64,000 nucleotides of DNA from positions 6,448,001 to 6,512,000 of the forward strand of contig NC_012522.1 in assembly GCF_000010805.1 (NCBI RefSeq). The letters run 5' to 3'. Position 1 is the first letter of the stretch; the number at the start of each line of letters is the position of its first letter. A program made the position numbers and the translations under genes. The stretch comes from Rhodococcus opacus B4 (GTDB lineage Bacteria; Actinomycetota; Actinomycetes; Mycobacteriales; Mycobacteriaceae). The notes beneath the pieces were generated by a model, which was given only the letters and a program-made list of their open reading frames with translations, was not told where the DNA came from and did not search any database. This document shows, piece by piece, positions 37,121 to 46,348 of the stretch.

Positions 37121-37690
37121 GTGGCATCTGATAAACCCCGCATCCTGCACAACAACCGCGACATGGTGTGGTCGCTCGTACCCCTTGTCCTGTTCTGTGT
37201 GCTGATCGCGGGTATCGCCAGCCAGTGCACGTTCAGCCCGGGCGGTCCGACGAGTGGCCCGATTCCCAGCTTCGACGTGGACGCGGCGCTGAAGTACGAC
37301 GCGCAGGACCTGCCGTTCCCGGTGCGCAAGCCGGAGACGCCGGAGGGCTGGACGCCCAACTCGGGTAGCCGCAGCATCGTCAGCGGTGACGGCGGCGGTG
37401 ATTCGAGCACCGTCGGATTCATCACCGAGGCCGGCCGCTACATCCAGCTGACGCAGAGCAACGCCGTCGAGACGGTGCTCGTGCCGTTCGTCGCGGGTGG
37501 TCCGCGCACGGCGACGGGCACCGAGGACGTCGCAGGTCACAGCTGGATCGTGTACGGCGGGGAGGGTGTCGAGCCGATCTGGGTGTCCGACTTCGGCGAC
37601 GTCCGGCTCCTCGTCACGGGCAGCGCGCCACCCGAGGCGTTCGAGCAGCTCACCACCGCCGCGGCCGACGCCCCGATCCTCGCTGCCTGA
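37121..37690 (+). CDS. DUF4245 membrane-anchored protein (Rv1100-like)
   Basis: 189 residues: a short basic start, one transmembrane helix (MVWSLVPLVLFCVLIAGIA) followed by an exported domain of about 150 residues (VRKPETPEGWTPNSG, FITEAGRYIQLTQSNA). This matches DUF4245, conserved next to glpX in actinobacteria with unknown role. GTG 37121 is preferred because a GATACT hexamer lies 7 nt upstream (leaderless); GTG 37115 and an earlier in-frame start at 37088 remain possible. It converges with xseB. Confidence 0.8.
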   Translation: MASDKPRILHNNRDMVWSLVPLVLFCVLIAGIASQCTFSPGGPTSGPIPSFDVDAALKYDAQDLPFPVRKPETPEGWTPNSGSRSIVSGDGGGDSSTVGFITEAGRYIQLTQSNAVETVLVPFVAGGPRTATGTEDVAGHSWIVYGGEGVEPIWVSDFGDVRLLVTGSAPPEAFEQLTTAAADAPILAA

Positions 37691-37705
37691 CTGCGGGGGC
37701 GAGGA

Positions 37706-37936
37706 TCAGCCCTCGTCCTCGGCATGGGCGAGCGCGGTCTCGACGCGCTTGCGGGCCCCCGCGAGGTGCTCCTCGCAGCGTTTGGCCAGCGCCTCGCCCC
37801 GCTCCCACAACGCGAGTGACGCGTCGAGGTCGAGGCCGCCCTGTTCGAGCACCTTGACCACGTCGACGAGTTCGTCGCGGGCCGCCTCGTAACCGAGCTC
37901 CGCGATGTCGGTGTCGTTTCCGGTGGGGTTGCTCAT
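37706..37936 (-). CDS. xseB: Exodeoxyribonuclease VII small subunit
   Basis: 76 residues, two helices: LGYEAARDELVDVVKVLEQG then LDLDASLALWERGEALAKRCEEHL, the standard XseB motif. It binds XseA to form exonuclease VII, which degrades single-stranded DNA from both ends. It starts 4 bp after xseA ends; clearly one operon. Confidence 0.93.
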   Translation of the reverse strand: MSNPTGNDTDIAELGYEAARDELVDVVKVLEQGGLDLDASLALWERGEALAKRCEEHLAGARKRVETALAHAEDEG

Positions 37937-37940
37937 GTTC

Positions 37941-39197
37941 CTACTTGTCCTTTCCCATCACCGCGGCGCGGATTGCGCCGTCGGCGACTCGAACGCGAAT
38001 CTGGGTGCCCGGCGGGGCGTCGTCGATCGAACGCAGTACCTCCGGGTCGCCGTCCGGCACGATCCGCTGGACCACGGAGTAGCCGCGGGCCAGGGTCGCG
38101 GCGGGTCCGAGGGTCGTCAGCCGTGCCCGGAGGTGTTCGATCGTGGTGCCCTCGACGGCGATCGCCCGGCTGATGTCGCGTCGCCCGGCCTCGCGCAGTC
38201 GCTCGACCTCGTCCGACCGGTGGTCGAGTGCGCGCACCGGGTCGGCGAGGACCGGCCTGCTCCGCAGCTGGGAGATCAGGTGCGACTCGCGCTGCACCCA
38301 GTTGCGCAGGGCGGCCGCGCTCCGCGATCGCAGTTCGCCGACGAGTGCCTGCTCGGCGACGGCGTCCGGCACCACCCGCTTGGCGGCGTCCGTCGGTGTC
38401 GCGGCCCGCAGGTCGGCGACGTGATCGCTGAGCGGACTGTCCGGCTCGTGCCCGATGGCGCTGACCACCGGGGTCGTGCACGCGACGATCGCGCGGCACA
38501 GGGTCTCGTCGGAGAAAGGCAGCAGGTCCTCCACGCTGCCGCCGCCGCGCGCGAGGATGATCACGTCGACGTGGGGGTCGGCGTCCAGCTCCTTCAGCGC
38601 GTCGAGGATCTGCGGCACCGCGGTCGCGCCCTGCACCGGAGTGTTGCGCACCTCGAAGCGCACGGCGGGCCAGCGGCGCTGCGCCACGCTGAGGACGTCG
38701 TGCTCGGCGGCGCTGGCGCGTCCCGTGATCAACCCGATGGTGCCGGGCAGGAACGGCAGCGGACGCTTCAGCCGAGGGTCGAACAGACCCTCGGCGGCCA
38801 GCAGCGCGCGCAACCGCTCGATCCGGGCCAGGAGTTCGCCGATCCCGATCGCGCGGATCTCCGTGACCCGCAACGAGACCGACCCGCGGCCGGTGTAGAA
38901 CGACAACTTGCCGAACATCACCACCCGGCTGCCCTCGGTGAGCGGGACGGGGGAGTTCTGCAGCAGTTGCGGGGAGCAGGTCACCGACAGCGACATGTCG
39001 ACGGACGGATCTCGCAGCACGAGAAACGCCGTCCGGGTGCCCGGACGCGCGTTGATCTGGGTGATCTGTCCCTCCACCCAGACACTCCCGAGTCGGTCGA
39101 TCCACTGTGCGACCTTGGCCGACACGGTGCGGACCGGCCAGGGTTGCTCGGCGGTGCTCGGTGCGGTACTGGCTGCGCGGGGCTGTGCGGAGGTCAC
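37941..39197 (-). CDS. xseA: Exodeoxyribonuclease VII large subunit
   Basis: 418 residues: N-terminal OB-fold (VWVEGQITQINARPGTRTAFLVLRD), then the catalytic domain with GLITGRASAAEHDVL, RGGGSVEDLLPFSDE and AIGHEPDSPLSDHVADLRAATPT, followed by a coiled-coil region. It forms exonuclease VII with XseB for processing mismatch and damaged DNA ends. It overlaps the upstream Rv1109c-like gene by 4 bp (ATGA), so three genes are coupled. Confidence 0.95.
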   Translation of the reverse strand: MTSAQPRAASTAPSTAEQPWPVRTVSAKVAQWIDRLGSVWVEGQITQINARPGTRTAFLVLRDPSVDMSLSVTCSPQLLQNSPVPLTEGSRVVMFGKLSFYTGRGSVSLRVTEIRAIGIGELLARIERLRALLAAEGLFDPRLKRPLPFLPGTIGLITGRASAAEHDVLSVAQRRWPAVRFEVRNTPVQGATAVPQILDALKELDADPHVDVIILARGGGSVEDLLPFSDETLCRAIVACTTPVVSAIGHEPDSPLSDHVADLRAATPTDAAKRVVPDAVAEQALVGELRSRSAAALRNWVQRESHLISQLRSRPVLADPVRALDHRSDEVERLREAGRRDISRAIAVEGTTIEHLRARLTTLGPAATLARGYSVVQRIVPDGDPEVLRSIDDAPPGTQIRVRVADGAIRAAVMGKDK

Positions 39198-39826
39198 TTG
39201 GCCTTGGCGGTGGTGATGCGGTTGGTCAGCATGGTCTGGAACGGCGCGCGGGCCAGGGTCGCGTTCTCGTAGTCCAGCAGCGTCGTCAGGTCTTCGACCG
39301 ACAGGCTGCGCAGACGCGCCCGCAACTGGGCGAGGGTCAGCGTGCCGTAGTCGAGGACGACGGCGATCTCGGGTTCGGCGACGGCGGGCTTGGCGGCGGC
39401 GGGCTTCGTGCTCGCCGGCTTCGTGGTGGCGGCGCCGTTGGTGGCGACGGGTGCTGCCTTCGGGGCCGTGATCTTCTCGGGTGCGCCGTCGTCCTGCGGG
39501 CTCAGCGAGTACAGCGCGAACCGGCCCGGTCCGGCAGATCGCTCCTCGGCGGCGCCGTCGGCGCCGGATGCCGGTTCGACGTCCTCGTCGAAGACGGCCC
39601 AGACGGGCTGTTCGTCGTCGTGGGTCCAGTTGATCAGTGCGAAGGCCTGGTCGCCCTTGATGGCCAGCGCCGTCATGGACTGCTGAACGCGCATCGTGGT
39701 CTGCAGCACCTGGCTGACCGCGGTCATGGGCAGGGTCGCCGCGGTTGTCGGTAGTTTCCTGGCCTCTTCGACGGCCGTGACGGCGATTCCAGCGGCGACG
39801 CGCGCCATGAACGGGGGACGAATCAT
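39194..39826 (-). CDS. Conserved actinobacterial protein, Rv1109c-like
   Basis: About 210 residues. The N-terminal third is helical and amphipathic (ARVAAGIAVTAVEEARKLPTTAATLPMTAVSQ), the middle has INWTHDDEQPVWAVFDED, then an Ala/Lys/Pro-rich linker and a C-terminal helical domain (LTLAQLRARLRSLSVEDLTTLLDYENATLARAPFQ). Homologues are always upstream of xseA. Some have been named lipid-droplet-associated proteins, which the amphipathic helix would suit, but I cannot verify it here. ATG 39826 is chosen; GTG 39832 is possible. Confidence 0.72.
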   Translation of the reverse strand: MIRPPFMARVAAGIAVTAVEEARKLPTTAATLPMTAVSQVLQTTMRVQQSMTALAIKGDQAFALINWTHDDEQPVWAVFDEDVEPASGADGAAEERSAGPGRFALYSLSPQDDGAPEKITAPKAAPVATNGAATTKPASTKPAAAKPAVAEPEIAVVLDYGTLTLAQLRARLRSLSVEDLTTLLDYENATLARAPFQTMLTNRITTAKAK

Positions 39827-39956
39827 TCCCACAGCCTGCCTGACAACGGCACGTTTGGGTAGCCGACGTGCTTACAGTGTCGACGACTTCGGTGCGACGA
39901 TGCGCACACTACCCCGCCGAGGCCCCGCGAAAGTGTCGTCCGTCCGGGGTGACCCG

Positions 39957-39962
39957 TAGTCT
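39957..39962 (+). promoter_or_regulatory. -10 hexamer of ispH
   Basis: TAGTCT, 6 nt before the ATG at 39969; fits a leaderless start. Confidence 0.5.
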
Positions 39963-39968
39963 GGAGCC

Positions 39969-40979
39969 ATGTCTTCGGCTGTTCCACTCAATGTGGGTAT
40001 CACACGTTCGGCAGATTCGGGAGCGTCGCGTGCCGACGGCGAGAAGCGCGTACTGCTCGCGGAGCCCCGCGGCTACTGCGCCGGCGTCGACCGCGCCGTC
40101 GAGACGGTGGAGAAGGCGCTCGAGAAGCACGGCGCCCCCATCTACGTGCGTAAAGAGATCGTCCACAACCGGCACGTCGTCGAGACGCTGAGCGACCAGG
40201 GCGTGGTCTTCGTCGACGAGACCGACGAGGTTCCGGAGGGTGCGCTGCTCGTGTTCTCCGCGCACGGCGTGTCTCCTGCGGTCCACGAGTCGGCCGCGGC
40301 CCGCAATCTGCGCACCATCGACGCCACGTGCCCGCTGGTCACGAAGGTCCATCAGGAAGCCAAGCGGTTCGCCCGCGACGACTTCGACATCCTCCTCATC
40401 GGCCACGAGGGCCACGAGGAAGTGGAGGGCACGGCCGGCGAGGCCCCCGATCACGTGCAACTCGTGGACGGCCCCGATTCCGTCGACGCCGTGACGGTCC
40501 GCGACGAATCGAAGGTCATCTGGTTGTCGCAGACCACGTTGAGCGTCGACGAGACGATGCAGACGGTCGCCCGCCTGCGGGAGCGCTTCCCGAGTCTGCA
40601 GGACCCGCCGAGCGACGACATCTGCTACGCCACCCAGAACCGTCAGGTCGCGGTCAAGGCGATGGCCCCCGAATGCGATCTCGTCATCGTCGTCGGATCC
40701 CGCAACTCCTCCAACTCGGTTCGTCTCGTCGAGGTGGCGCTGGGTGCGGGCGCGAAGGCGTCGTACCTGGTCGACTACGCCCGCGAAGTGGATCCGGCCT
40801 GGCTCGACGGCGTCCGGACGGTCGGGATCACGTCGGGTGCGTCGGTCCCGGAAATCCTGGTGCGGGGGGTGATCGATCTGCTCGACGAGCACGGATTCCA
40901 CGACGTCCAGCCGGTCACCACGGCCAACGAGACGCTGGTCTTCGCGCTGCCGCGCGAGCTTCGCGCCGCGCGGACCTGA
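39969..40979 (+). CDS. ispH: 4-hydroxy-3-methylbut-2-enyl diphosphate reductase (LytB)
   Basis: 336 residues. The three cysteines that hold the 4Fe-4S cluster are in RGYCAGVDRA (Cys37), DATCPLVTKVH and DICYATQNRQ; HNRHVV and SAHGVSP supply active-site His residues and TSGASVPE the substrate Ser. It performs the last step of the MEP pathway, giving IPP and DMAPP. Rv1110 counterpart. The 25-residue N-terminal extension before the conserved core looks disordered. It converges with the DUF6542 gene. Confidence 0.95.
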   Translation: MSSAVPLNVGITRSADSGASRADGEKRVLLAEPRGYCAGVDRAVETVEKALEKHGAPIYVRKEIVHNRHVVETLSDQGVVFVDETDEVPEGALLVFSAHGVSPAVHESAAARNLRTIDATCPLVTKVHQEAKRFARDDFDILLIGHEGHEEVEGTAGEAPDHVQLVDGPDSVDAVTVRDESKVIWLSQTTLSVDETMQTVARLRERFPSLQDPPSDDICYATQNRQVAVKAMAPECDLVIVVGSRNSSNSVRLVEVALGAGAKASYLVDYAREVDPAWLDGVRTVGITSGASVPEILVRGVIDLLDEHGFHDVQPVTTANETLVFALPRELRAART

Positions 40980-41007
40980 TCGGTCCGCTACCGGGGCTGT
41001 TCCCGCT

Positions 41008-41877
41008 CTAGCGGGGCTGCTCCGACTCGAACGGCGGCTCGTACCGGTCGCGGTAGCGCACCTGCGGAATGGGGTGGGCAGGCACGTCGGGGTTGGGCCG
41101 CGGCCGCGGTGTGGTCCGCGGCGGGACCGAGCGCGGTGCCTGCGTGGTCCGCGGCGGCGCCGAACGGGGTGCCTGCGCTGCCCGGTCGACCATGGGTGGT
41201 GGGGGTGCCGTGCGCCCGCCCGACGAGGACGAGCGGCGGGGTGGCGGTGTGGCCGCCCGCCGCGCCGATCGGGGATGCTCCCGTGCAGCGTCCCTTGCGG
41301 TGTCCCTGACCCCGTCCCTGTCCCGCGCCCGGCGCCGCGGCGGCGGGGCCTGCTCCGACTCTTCGGCTGCGAGCCGGGGGCGGGCGGTGCGCGGCGCCCG
41401 CTGCGCACGGCGACGCTCCGAGGTCCGCGCGGGACCGGTCTTGCGTTGCTGCAGCAGGAAGAGGCGGAGCCCACCGATCAGCAGTGTTACCACGGTGGCG
41501 GCGAGCATCACCGGGAATCGGTTGACCAGCGGATACGCCACGTTGATCGCCAGATCTTTGAGCGCGGTGCTGTTCTCGTCCGCGATCAGGCTCTGGCCGA
41601 GCGGCACCGCCACGAACAGGATCAGCGGCGGCTGGACGATCGCGGTGAACAGCGCACGGTTGCCGGCAGCGGCCACGGCGAGGACACAGCCGAGGAAGTA
41701 GAAAGTGGAGAACGCCGCCGTGAGTTCGGTGCCACGAGCCGCATCGACAGCGAATCCGACAAAGGTGACTCCGACGGCCAGGAGAATGACACCCCACCAG
41801 GGGAGACCGGGGACCGTAGGGACAATCGACCGCCTGTCGAGCGGCACCCCAGAGCGAGCACGTTGGGTTGCAGACAC
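41008..41877 (-). CDS. DUF6542-like membrane protein with Arg/Pro-rich tail (Rv1111c-like)
   Basis: 289 residues. Four hydrophobic segments occupy roughly residues 25-140 (WGVILLAVGVTFVGFAV, FSTFYFLGCVLAVAAAG, LILFVAVPLG, VMLAATVVTLLIGGLRLFLL). The last 130 residues are low-complexity Arg/Pro/Ala/Ser, strongly basic and probably cytoplasmic. Function unknown; it is conserved next to ispH. A TACTGT hexamer 6 nt before GTG 41877 suggests a leaderless start. Confidence 0.8.
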   Translation of the reverse strand: MSATQRARSGVPLDRRSIVPTVPGLPWWGVILLAVGVTFVGFAVDAARGTELTAAFSTFYFLGCVLAVAAAGNRALFTAIVQPPLILFVAVPLGQSLIADENSTALKDLAINVAYPLVNRFPVMLAATVVTLLIGGLRLFLLQQRKTGPARTSERRRAQRAPRTARPRLAAEESEQAPPPRRRARDRDGVRDTARDAAREHPRSARRAATPPPRRSSSSGGRTAPPPPMVDRAAQAPRSAPPRTTQAPRSVPPRTTPRPRPNPDVPAHPIPQVRYRDRYEPPFESEQPR

Positions 41878-42171
41878 ACAACGACAGTAGCGGCAACTCG
41901 TCGGCTAGCTCCGTTGGCGTGACCGGTGGAGCCCGAGAGATCCTGGAGATTTGTGTGTTGCGGGCACGAATCGAGGGCGCTGACCTCGGCAGCGTCGCCG
42001 TCGAAGACGTCGAGGTCGTGGAGCTCGCGGGCGGAGACTGTGACCCGGGACTCCATCGGCGCGTGACTCACGTGACTCATGGTGCACCCGCCCACCGACA
42101 GTCGCTTCGGCCGGACGCCACGCGGGCGAGGTCTTCGAGGTTGTCGGCACGGTGCTCTACCGTCTCGGGAC
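41878..42171. other. 294-bp divergent intergenic region, no supported gene
   Basis: It holds the promoter of the DUF6542 gene (TACTGT, complement of 41884-41889) and of sbcD (TACCGT, 42158-42163). Near 42062-42079 CGTGACTCA occurs twice in tandem, with a CACGTG across the junction. Open frames on both strands run through but lack a ribosome site or recognisable protein. Confidence 0.6.
42158..42163 (+). promoter_or_regulatory. -10 hexamer of sbcD
   Basis: TACCGT, 8 nt before the ATG at 42172, with no Shine-Dalgarno; fits a leaderless sbcDC transcript. Confidence 0.45.
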
Positions 42172-43353
42172 ATGAGGATCCTGCACACTTCGGACTGGCA
42201 CATCGGACGCACGTTCCACGGGGTGGACCTGCTCGCCGACCAGGCCCGTGTGCTCGACGCGATCGCCGCTCTCGTCGCCGAGCAGCGTGTGGACGTCGTC
42301 GTCGTTCCCGGCGACGTGTACGACAGGTCGATCCCCAGCGCGGACGCCGTCACCGTGTGCAACCGCGGATTCGAAGCCATCCGCGACGCGGGCGCGGTCA
42401 TCGTCGCCACGTCCGGCAACCACGATTCCGCTGCGCGCCTCGGCGCGGGTGCCGCGTTCTCCCGGGCGGGTGGGCTGCACCTCATGACGACGGTCGCCGG
42501 GATCGGCGCGCCCGTCGTGCTCGAGGACGCGCACGGACCCGTCGCGTTCTACGGCATTCCGTATCTCGAGCCCGAGATCACACGCGTCCAACTCGACGTG
42601 CCTGCCGCCCGGTCGCACGCCGAGATCCTCGACGCCGCGATGGACCGAGTCCGCACCGACCTCGCCGTGCGCTGTGAGCACGCGCCGCGCACCCGATCGG
42701 TCGTGCTGGCCCACGCGTTCGTCGTGGGGGCGGAGGCCACCGGGTCGGAGCGGTCCATTTCCGTCGGCGGCGTCGAGACCGTGCCGGCTTCCGCGTTCGG
42801 CGGGGCCGACTACGTCGCGCTCGGCCACCTCCACTCCCCGCAGACCCTCACCGAGAACATCCGGTACTCGGGTTCGCCGCTGCCGTACTCGTTCGGTGAG
42901 CGCACCCACGGCAAGGCCGTCTTCCTGGTGGATCTCGACGCCGACGGCCTGCACTCCGTCGAGCGGGTCGATCTGCCGGTGGTCCGCGGTCTGAAGCAGC
43001 TGACCGGCACGGTGCAGCAGTTGCTCGAGGACGACAGTTTCCGCGACGCCGAGGACTGCTACGTGTCGGCGGTGCTCACCGACCCGGAACGTCCGGTCGA
43101 CGCCATGCGCTCGCTGCAGACCCGGTTCCCGTTCGCCGTCCACCTGGAGTGGCAACGCCCGGACGGCGCCGACGATCTGCGGTACCGGGACAAGGTGCAC
43201 GGGCGCAGTGATCTGCAGATCGCCCGCAGCTTCCTCACCGATGTGCGCGGCGAACCGTCGACGGGCGAGATCCGGCTGGTGGAGGCAGCCCTCGGGTTCG
43301 CCGACCGGGCCGGCGAGGACACCGCCGAGGTCGCGCTGGAACAGACGGCATGA
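42172..43353 (+). CDS. sbcD: Exonuclease SbcCD, subunit D
   Basis: 393 residues, Mre11-type phosphoesterase. The metal motifs are in order: HTSDWHIG, VVVPGDVYDR, ATSGNHDS, VLAHAFV and YVALGHLHSPQ. With SbcC it processes hairpins and double-strand ends. ATG 42172 begins at the conserved MRILHTSDWH. The stop overlaps sbcC by 4 bp (ATGA). sbcDC is absent from this position in M. tuberculosis and forms part of an insert before ychF. Confidence 0.96.
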   Translation: MRILHTSDWHIGRTFHGVDLLADQARVLDAIAALVAEQRVDVVVVPGDVYDRSIPSADAVTVCNRGFEAIRDAGAVIVATSGNHDSAARLGAGAAFSRAGGLHLMTTVAGIGAPVVLEDAHGPVAFYGIPYLEPEITRVQLDVPAARSHAEILDAAMDRVRTDLAVRCEHAPRTRSVVLAHAFVVGAEATGSERSISVGGVETVPASAFGGADYVALGHLHSPQTLTENIRYSGSPLPYSFGERTHGKAVFLVDLDADGLHSVERVDLPVVRGLKQLTGTVQQLLEDDSFRDAEDCYVSAVLTDPERPVDAMRSLQTRFPFAVHLEWQRPDGADDLRYRDKVHGRSDLQIARSFLTDVRGEPSTGEIRLVEAALGFADRAGEDTAEVALEQTA

Positions 43354-46331
43354 GGCTGCATCGACTGGAGGTCGAAGCCTTCGGGCCGTTCGCCGGATCC
43401 GTGGAAGTCGACTTCGATCGGCTCGGTGCCGACGGGCTGTTTCTGCTGCACGGTCATACCGGGGCCGGAAAGACGACGGTCCTGGACGCGGTGGCGTTCG
43501 CGTTGTACGGCACCGTGCCCGGAGCGCGGAAGGAGGGCAAGCGCCTCCTGTCCGATCACGCGCCCACCGGATCCGTCCCGACGGTGACCCTCGAGGCGAC
43601 GATCGCCGGCCGGCATCTGCGGCTCGTCCGCAGCCCGGAGTTCGAGCGGCCCAAGCGTCGTGGGTCGGGCACGATCAAGGAGAACGCGAAGGCCACGCTG
43701 ACCTGGCTCGACGGTCGCGGCGAGAACCTGTCGCGGATCCCCGACATCGCCGACCAGGTCGGGCGGCTGATGGGCATGAGCGCCGACCAGTTCTTCCAGG
43801 TGGTGCTGCTGCCGCAGGGCGAGTTCGCGAAGTTCCTGCGCGCCGACACAGAGGAGCGCGGTCAGCTGCTGGAACGGCTGTTCGACACCACCCGATTCGG
43901 GACGGTGGAGGAATGGTTCCTCGACCGCAGGCGCACCAGCGCCCACGAACTCGACGAGCACCAGCGGGCCGTCGACGTGCTGCTCGCGAGGGTCGCCACC
44001 GCCGCCGGGATCGAGGGCGGCGCCGACGCCGATCCGGTGACCTGGGCCCACAAGCTCGAGGACGAGGCGCGCGAAACCCGCGACCTCGCAGCGGACGAGC
44101 TGCAGAAGGCCAGGCGCCGGGCGGCGGGTGCCCGCGACGCGCTCACGGAGGCGCGCCGCGTCCTCGAACTGCAGAACCGCAGGCGGCGAGCCGAGATCGA
44201 ACTCGACGCCCTCGCGTCGGGTGCCGGCCAGCGAGCCGTACTTGCCGCCGAACTGGCGGATGCGCGCCGGGCCGATCCCGTCGCGGCGGCGGTGCGGGAC
44301 GCCGACGCCGCCCGGGCCGACGCCGCCGCAGCGGCGCGGAATGTCGGGACGATCACCGCCGGACTGCGCGCGACGGTGGGCGGCGCCGACCTCGTCGCGG
44401 AGTTGTCCTGGCCGCCGACCGCGGACGAACGCGAACGCATCCGGGCCGGTATCCGCACCTGGCGTGACGAGATCGTGCGCCTCGACGGGGCACTCGCCGA
44501 ATCCGTTGCCGCAGAACGGCTCGCCGTCGAGGTGGAGCAGTTGCGGGCCCGGCAGATCGAACTCACCGAGGCCGCTGACGCGCTGTCGCGGGAGCGGGAC
44601 CAGCTGCCGCTCGCGCTGCGGGACGCGGAGAAGGCGCTCGACTCGGCGGAGAAGGCCCGCGCCGCGCTGCCCGGACTCGTCGACGCGAGGGACCGCGCAG
44701 CCGACGCCGCCTCCGCTGCGGCGGATCTGCGCACCCGCCGAGTCGAGCGGGATCGGCTCGAACGGGCGGTGCACGAGGCCCGGGAGCGGCATCAGGACGC
44801 GCGGGAACACTGGCTCGACCTGCTGCAACGTCGGATCGCGGGCATGGCCGCCGAGCTGGCGGGCACGCTCGCGGACGGTGTCCCGTGCCAGGTGTGTGGT
44901 TCACCCGAGCACCCGCGGCCCGCCGAACCGTCCGATCTGTCGGTCACGAAGGCCGACGAGGACGACGCGCGTGCGGCGGAGCAGAGAGCTGCGGCGGCGC
45001 TGACGACCGCGACCGAGAACCTGGGCGCGGCCGAGCGCGCGATCGACGTGCTCGTGCAGCGCGGTGGCGACGGCGAAGCGCACGAACTCGCGCAGGCACT
45101 CTCGGCCGCGGAGGCGGCGGTGGGGGAGGCGACTGCGCTCGGCGACCAGGTGGAGCGCCGGTCCGCGACTCTCACCGAACTGCGGGACCGCGAGCGCCGG
45201 CTGCAGGAACGGTCGCGGGGGGTCGGTGCCGACGCCGCCACGGTGGCCGAGAGGATCACCGCGAGCACGACGCAGCTCGGCGAGATTCGCGCCCGGGTGA
45301 ATCGGGCGTCGGGCGACGACCCGAGCGTCGAGGATCGGCGCGCACGCCTCGACACCCTCGCCGAGGCGGCGTCGGAACTGCTGGACGCGCGGGACGCCGG
45401 AGCCGGCGCCGAGTCCGCGGCCCGTGAACTCGCGGCCAAGGCCGACGCGCTCGCCGGGGACGCCGGTTTCGGCAGCATCGACGACGCCCTGGCCGCGGTC
45501 CGGACGGCTGCCCGCCGGAGTGAGATCGAGGCTGCCCTCACGGCGGCGCGGGACGCCGAGGTGGGGGCGCGCCGCGTGCTCGACGACCCTGAGGTCGCCG
45601 CTGTCGCCGACGCGGAACCGGTGGAATTGGCGGCCGTCCAGCACGCGCACGACGCGGCGGCGGAGCTCGTGGACGTCGCCGTCGCGGCTGCGTCCGACGC
45701 CGAGCGCCGACTGCTCGATCTGGAACGGTACGTCGGGCACCTCGACCAGACCGCCGAGGCGATTGCCCCGGTGCAGGCCGCACACGAAGAACTGGCCGCG
45801 CTGGCGGAGGTGATCGCGGGCCGGGGTCAGAACGCCAGGAAGATGTCGCTGCGGTCGTATGTGCTGGCGGCCCGGCTGGAAGAGGTCGCGGTGTCGGCGT
45901 CTGCGCGGCTCGGCCGGATGTCGGACGGGCGCTACGAATTCGTCCACAGCGACGAGGCCGGTCCGCGAGGCCGCCGCGGCGGTCTGGGACTGGACATCCG
46001 CGACGACTACACCGGGGTGGTGCGGTCGGCCAAGACCCTGTCCGGTGGCGAGTCGTTCCTGGCGTCGTTGTCGCTGGCGCTCGGTCTCGCCGACGTGGTG
46101 GCGGCCGAGTCGGGTGGGGTCGTGCTCGACACGGTGTTCATCGACGAGGGATTCGGCACCCTCGACGCGGACACCCTCGACTCGGTGATGGGTGTCCTCG
46201 ACGAGCTACGCGACGGCGGCCGGGTGGTGGGGATCGTCAGTCACGTCGACGAGATGCGTCAGCGGATCCCGAGCAGGCTGCACGTGATCCGCGGACGCAC
46301 CGGCTCCACCCTGGAGGTGGTGGCCGGCTGA
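43350..46331 (+). CDS. sbcC: Exonuclease SbcCD, subunit C (Rad50-like)
   Basis: 993 residues. Walker A HGHTGAGKTTVLDA near residue 32, Q-loop VVLLPQGEFAKF, two long Ala/Glu/Arg-rich coiled coils separated by a zinc hook CQVCGSPEHPRP near residue 513, and C-terminal signature TLSGGESFLASLSLALGLAD with Walker B VFIDEGFGTLD. It is the ATPase and DNA tether of SbcCD. Full length and no disruption. Its end and that of the convergent AI-2E gene share one hairpin. Confidence 0.96.
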   Translation: MRLHRLEVEAFGPFAGSVEVDFDRLGADGLFLLHGHTGAGKTTVLDAVAFALYGTVPGARKEGKRLLSDHAPTGSVPTVTLEATIAGRHLRLVRSPEFERPKRRGSGTIKENAKATLTWLDGRGENLSRIPDIADQVGRLMGMSADQFFQVVLLPQGEFAKFLRADTEERGQLLERLFDTTRFGTVEEWFLDRRRTSAHELDEHQRAVDVLLARVATAAGIEGGADADPVTWAHKLEDEARETRDLAADELQKARRRAAGARDALTEARRVLELQNRRRRAEIELDALASGAGQRAVLAAELADARRADPVAAAVRDADAARADAAAAARNVGTITAGLRATVGGADLVAELSWPPTADERERIRAGIRTWRDEIVRLDGALAESVAAERLAVEVEQLRARQIELTEAADALSRERDQLPLALRDAEKALDSAEKARAALPGLVDARDRAADAASAAADLRTRRVERDRLERAVHEARERHQDAREHWLDLLQRRIAGMAAELAGTLADGVPCQVCGSPEHPRPAEPSDLSVTKADEDDARAAEQRAAAALTTATENLGAAERAIDVLVQRGGDGEAHELAQALSAAEAAVGEATALGDQVERRSATLTELRDRERRLQERSRGVGADAATVAERITASTTQLGEIRARVNRASGDDPSVEDRRARLDTLAEAASELLDARDAGAGAESAARELAAKADALAGDAGFGSIDDALAAVRTAARRSEIEAALTAARDAEVGARRVLDDPEVAAVADAEPVELAAVQHAHDAAAELVDVAVAAASDAERRLLDLERYVGHLDQTAEAIAPVQAAHEELAALAEVIAGRGQNARKMSLRSYVLAARLEEVAVSASARLGRMSDGRYEFVHSDEAGPRGRRGGLGLDIRDDYTGVVRSAKTLSGGESFLASLSLALGLADVVAAESGGVVLDTVFIDEGFGTLDADTLDSVMGVLDELRDGGRVVGIVSHVDEMRQRIPSRLHVIRGRTGSTLEVVAG

Positions 46332-46348
46332 CCGTCGGTCAGTCCGGC
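46323..46348. terminator. Hairpin overlapping both sbcC and AI-2E-family stops
   Basis: GCCGGCTGACC and its complement (one bulged base) with a 3-nt loop; the stem spans both stop codons of the convergent pair, 7 bp apart. Confidence 0.6.

Noticed and set aside
37670..37720. Hairpin GATCCTCGC...GCGAGGATC at the end of the DUF4245 gene
   Set aside because: Nine base pairs with a 15-nt loop partly inside coding sequence; too weak to list as a terminator.
41907..42080. Minus-strand frame starting MSHVSHAPMES in the sbcD upstream region
   Set aside because: No ribosome site or family; it reads on into the DUF6542 coding region. Kept as intergenic.
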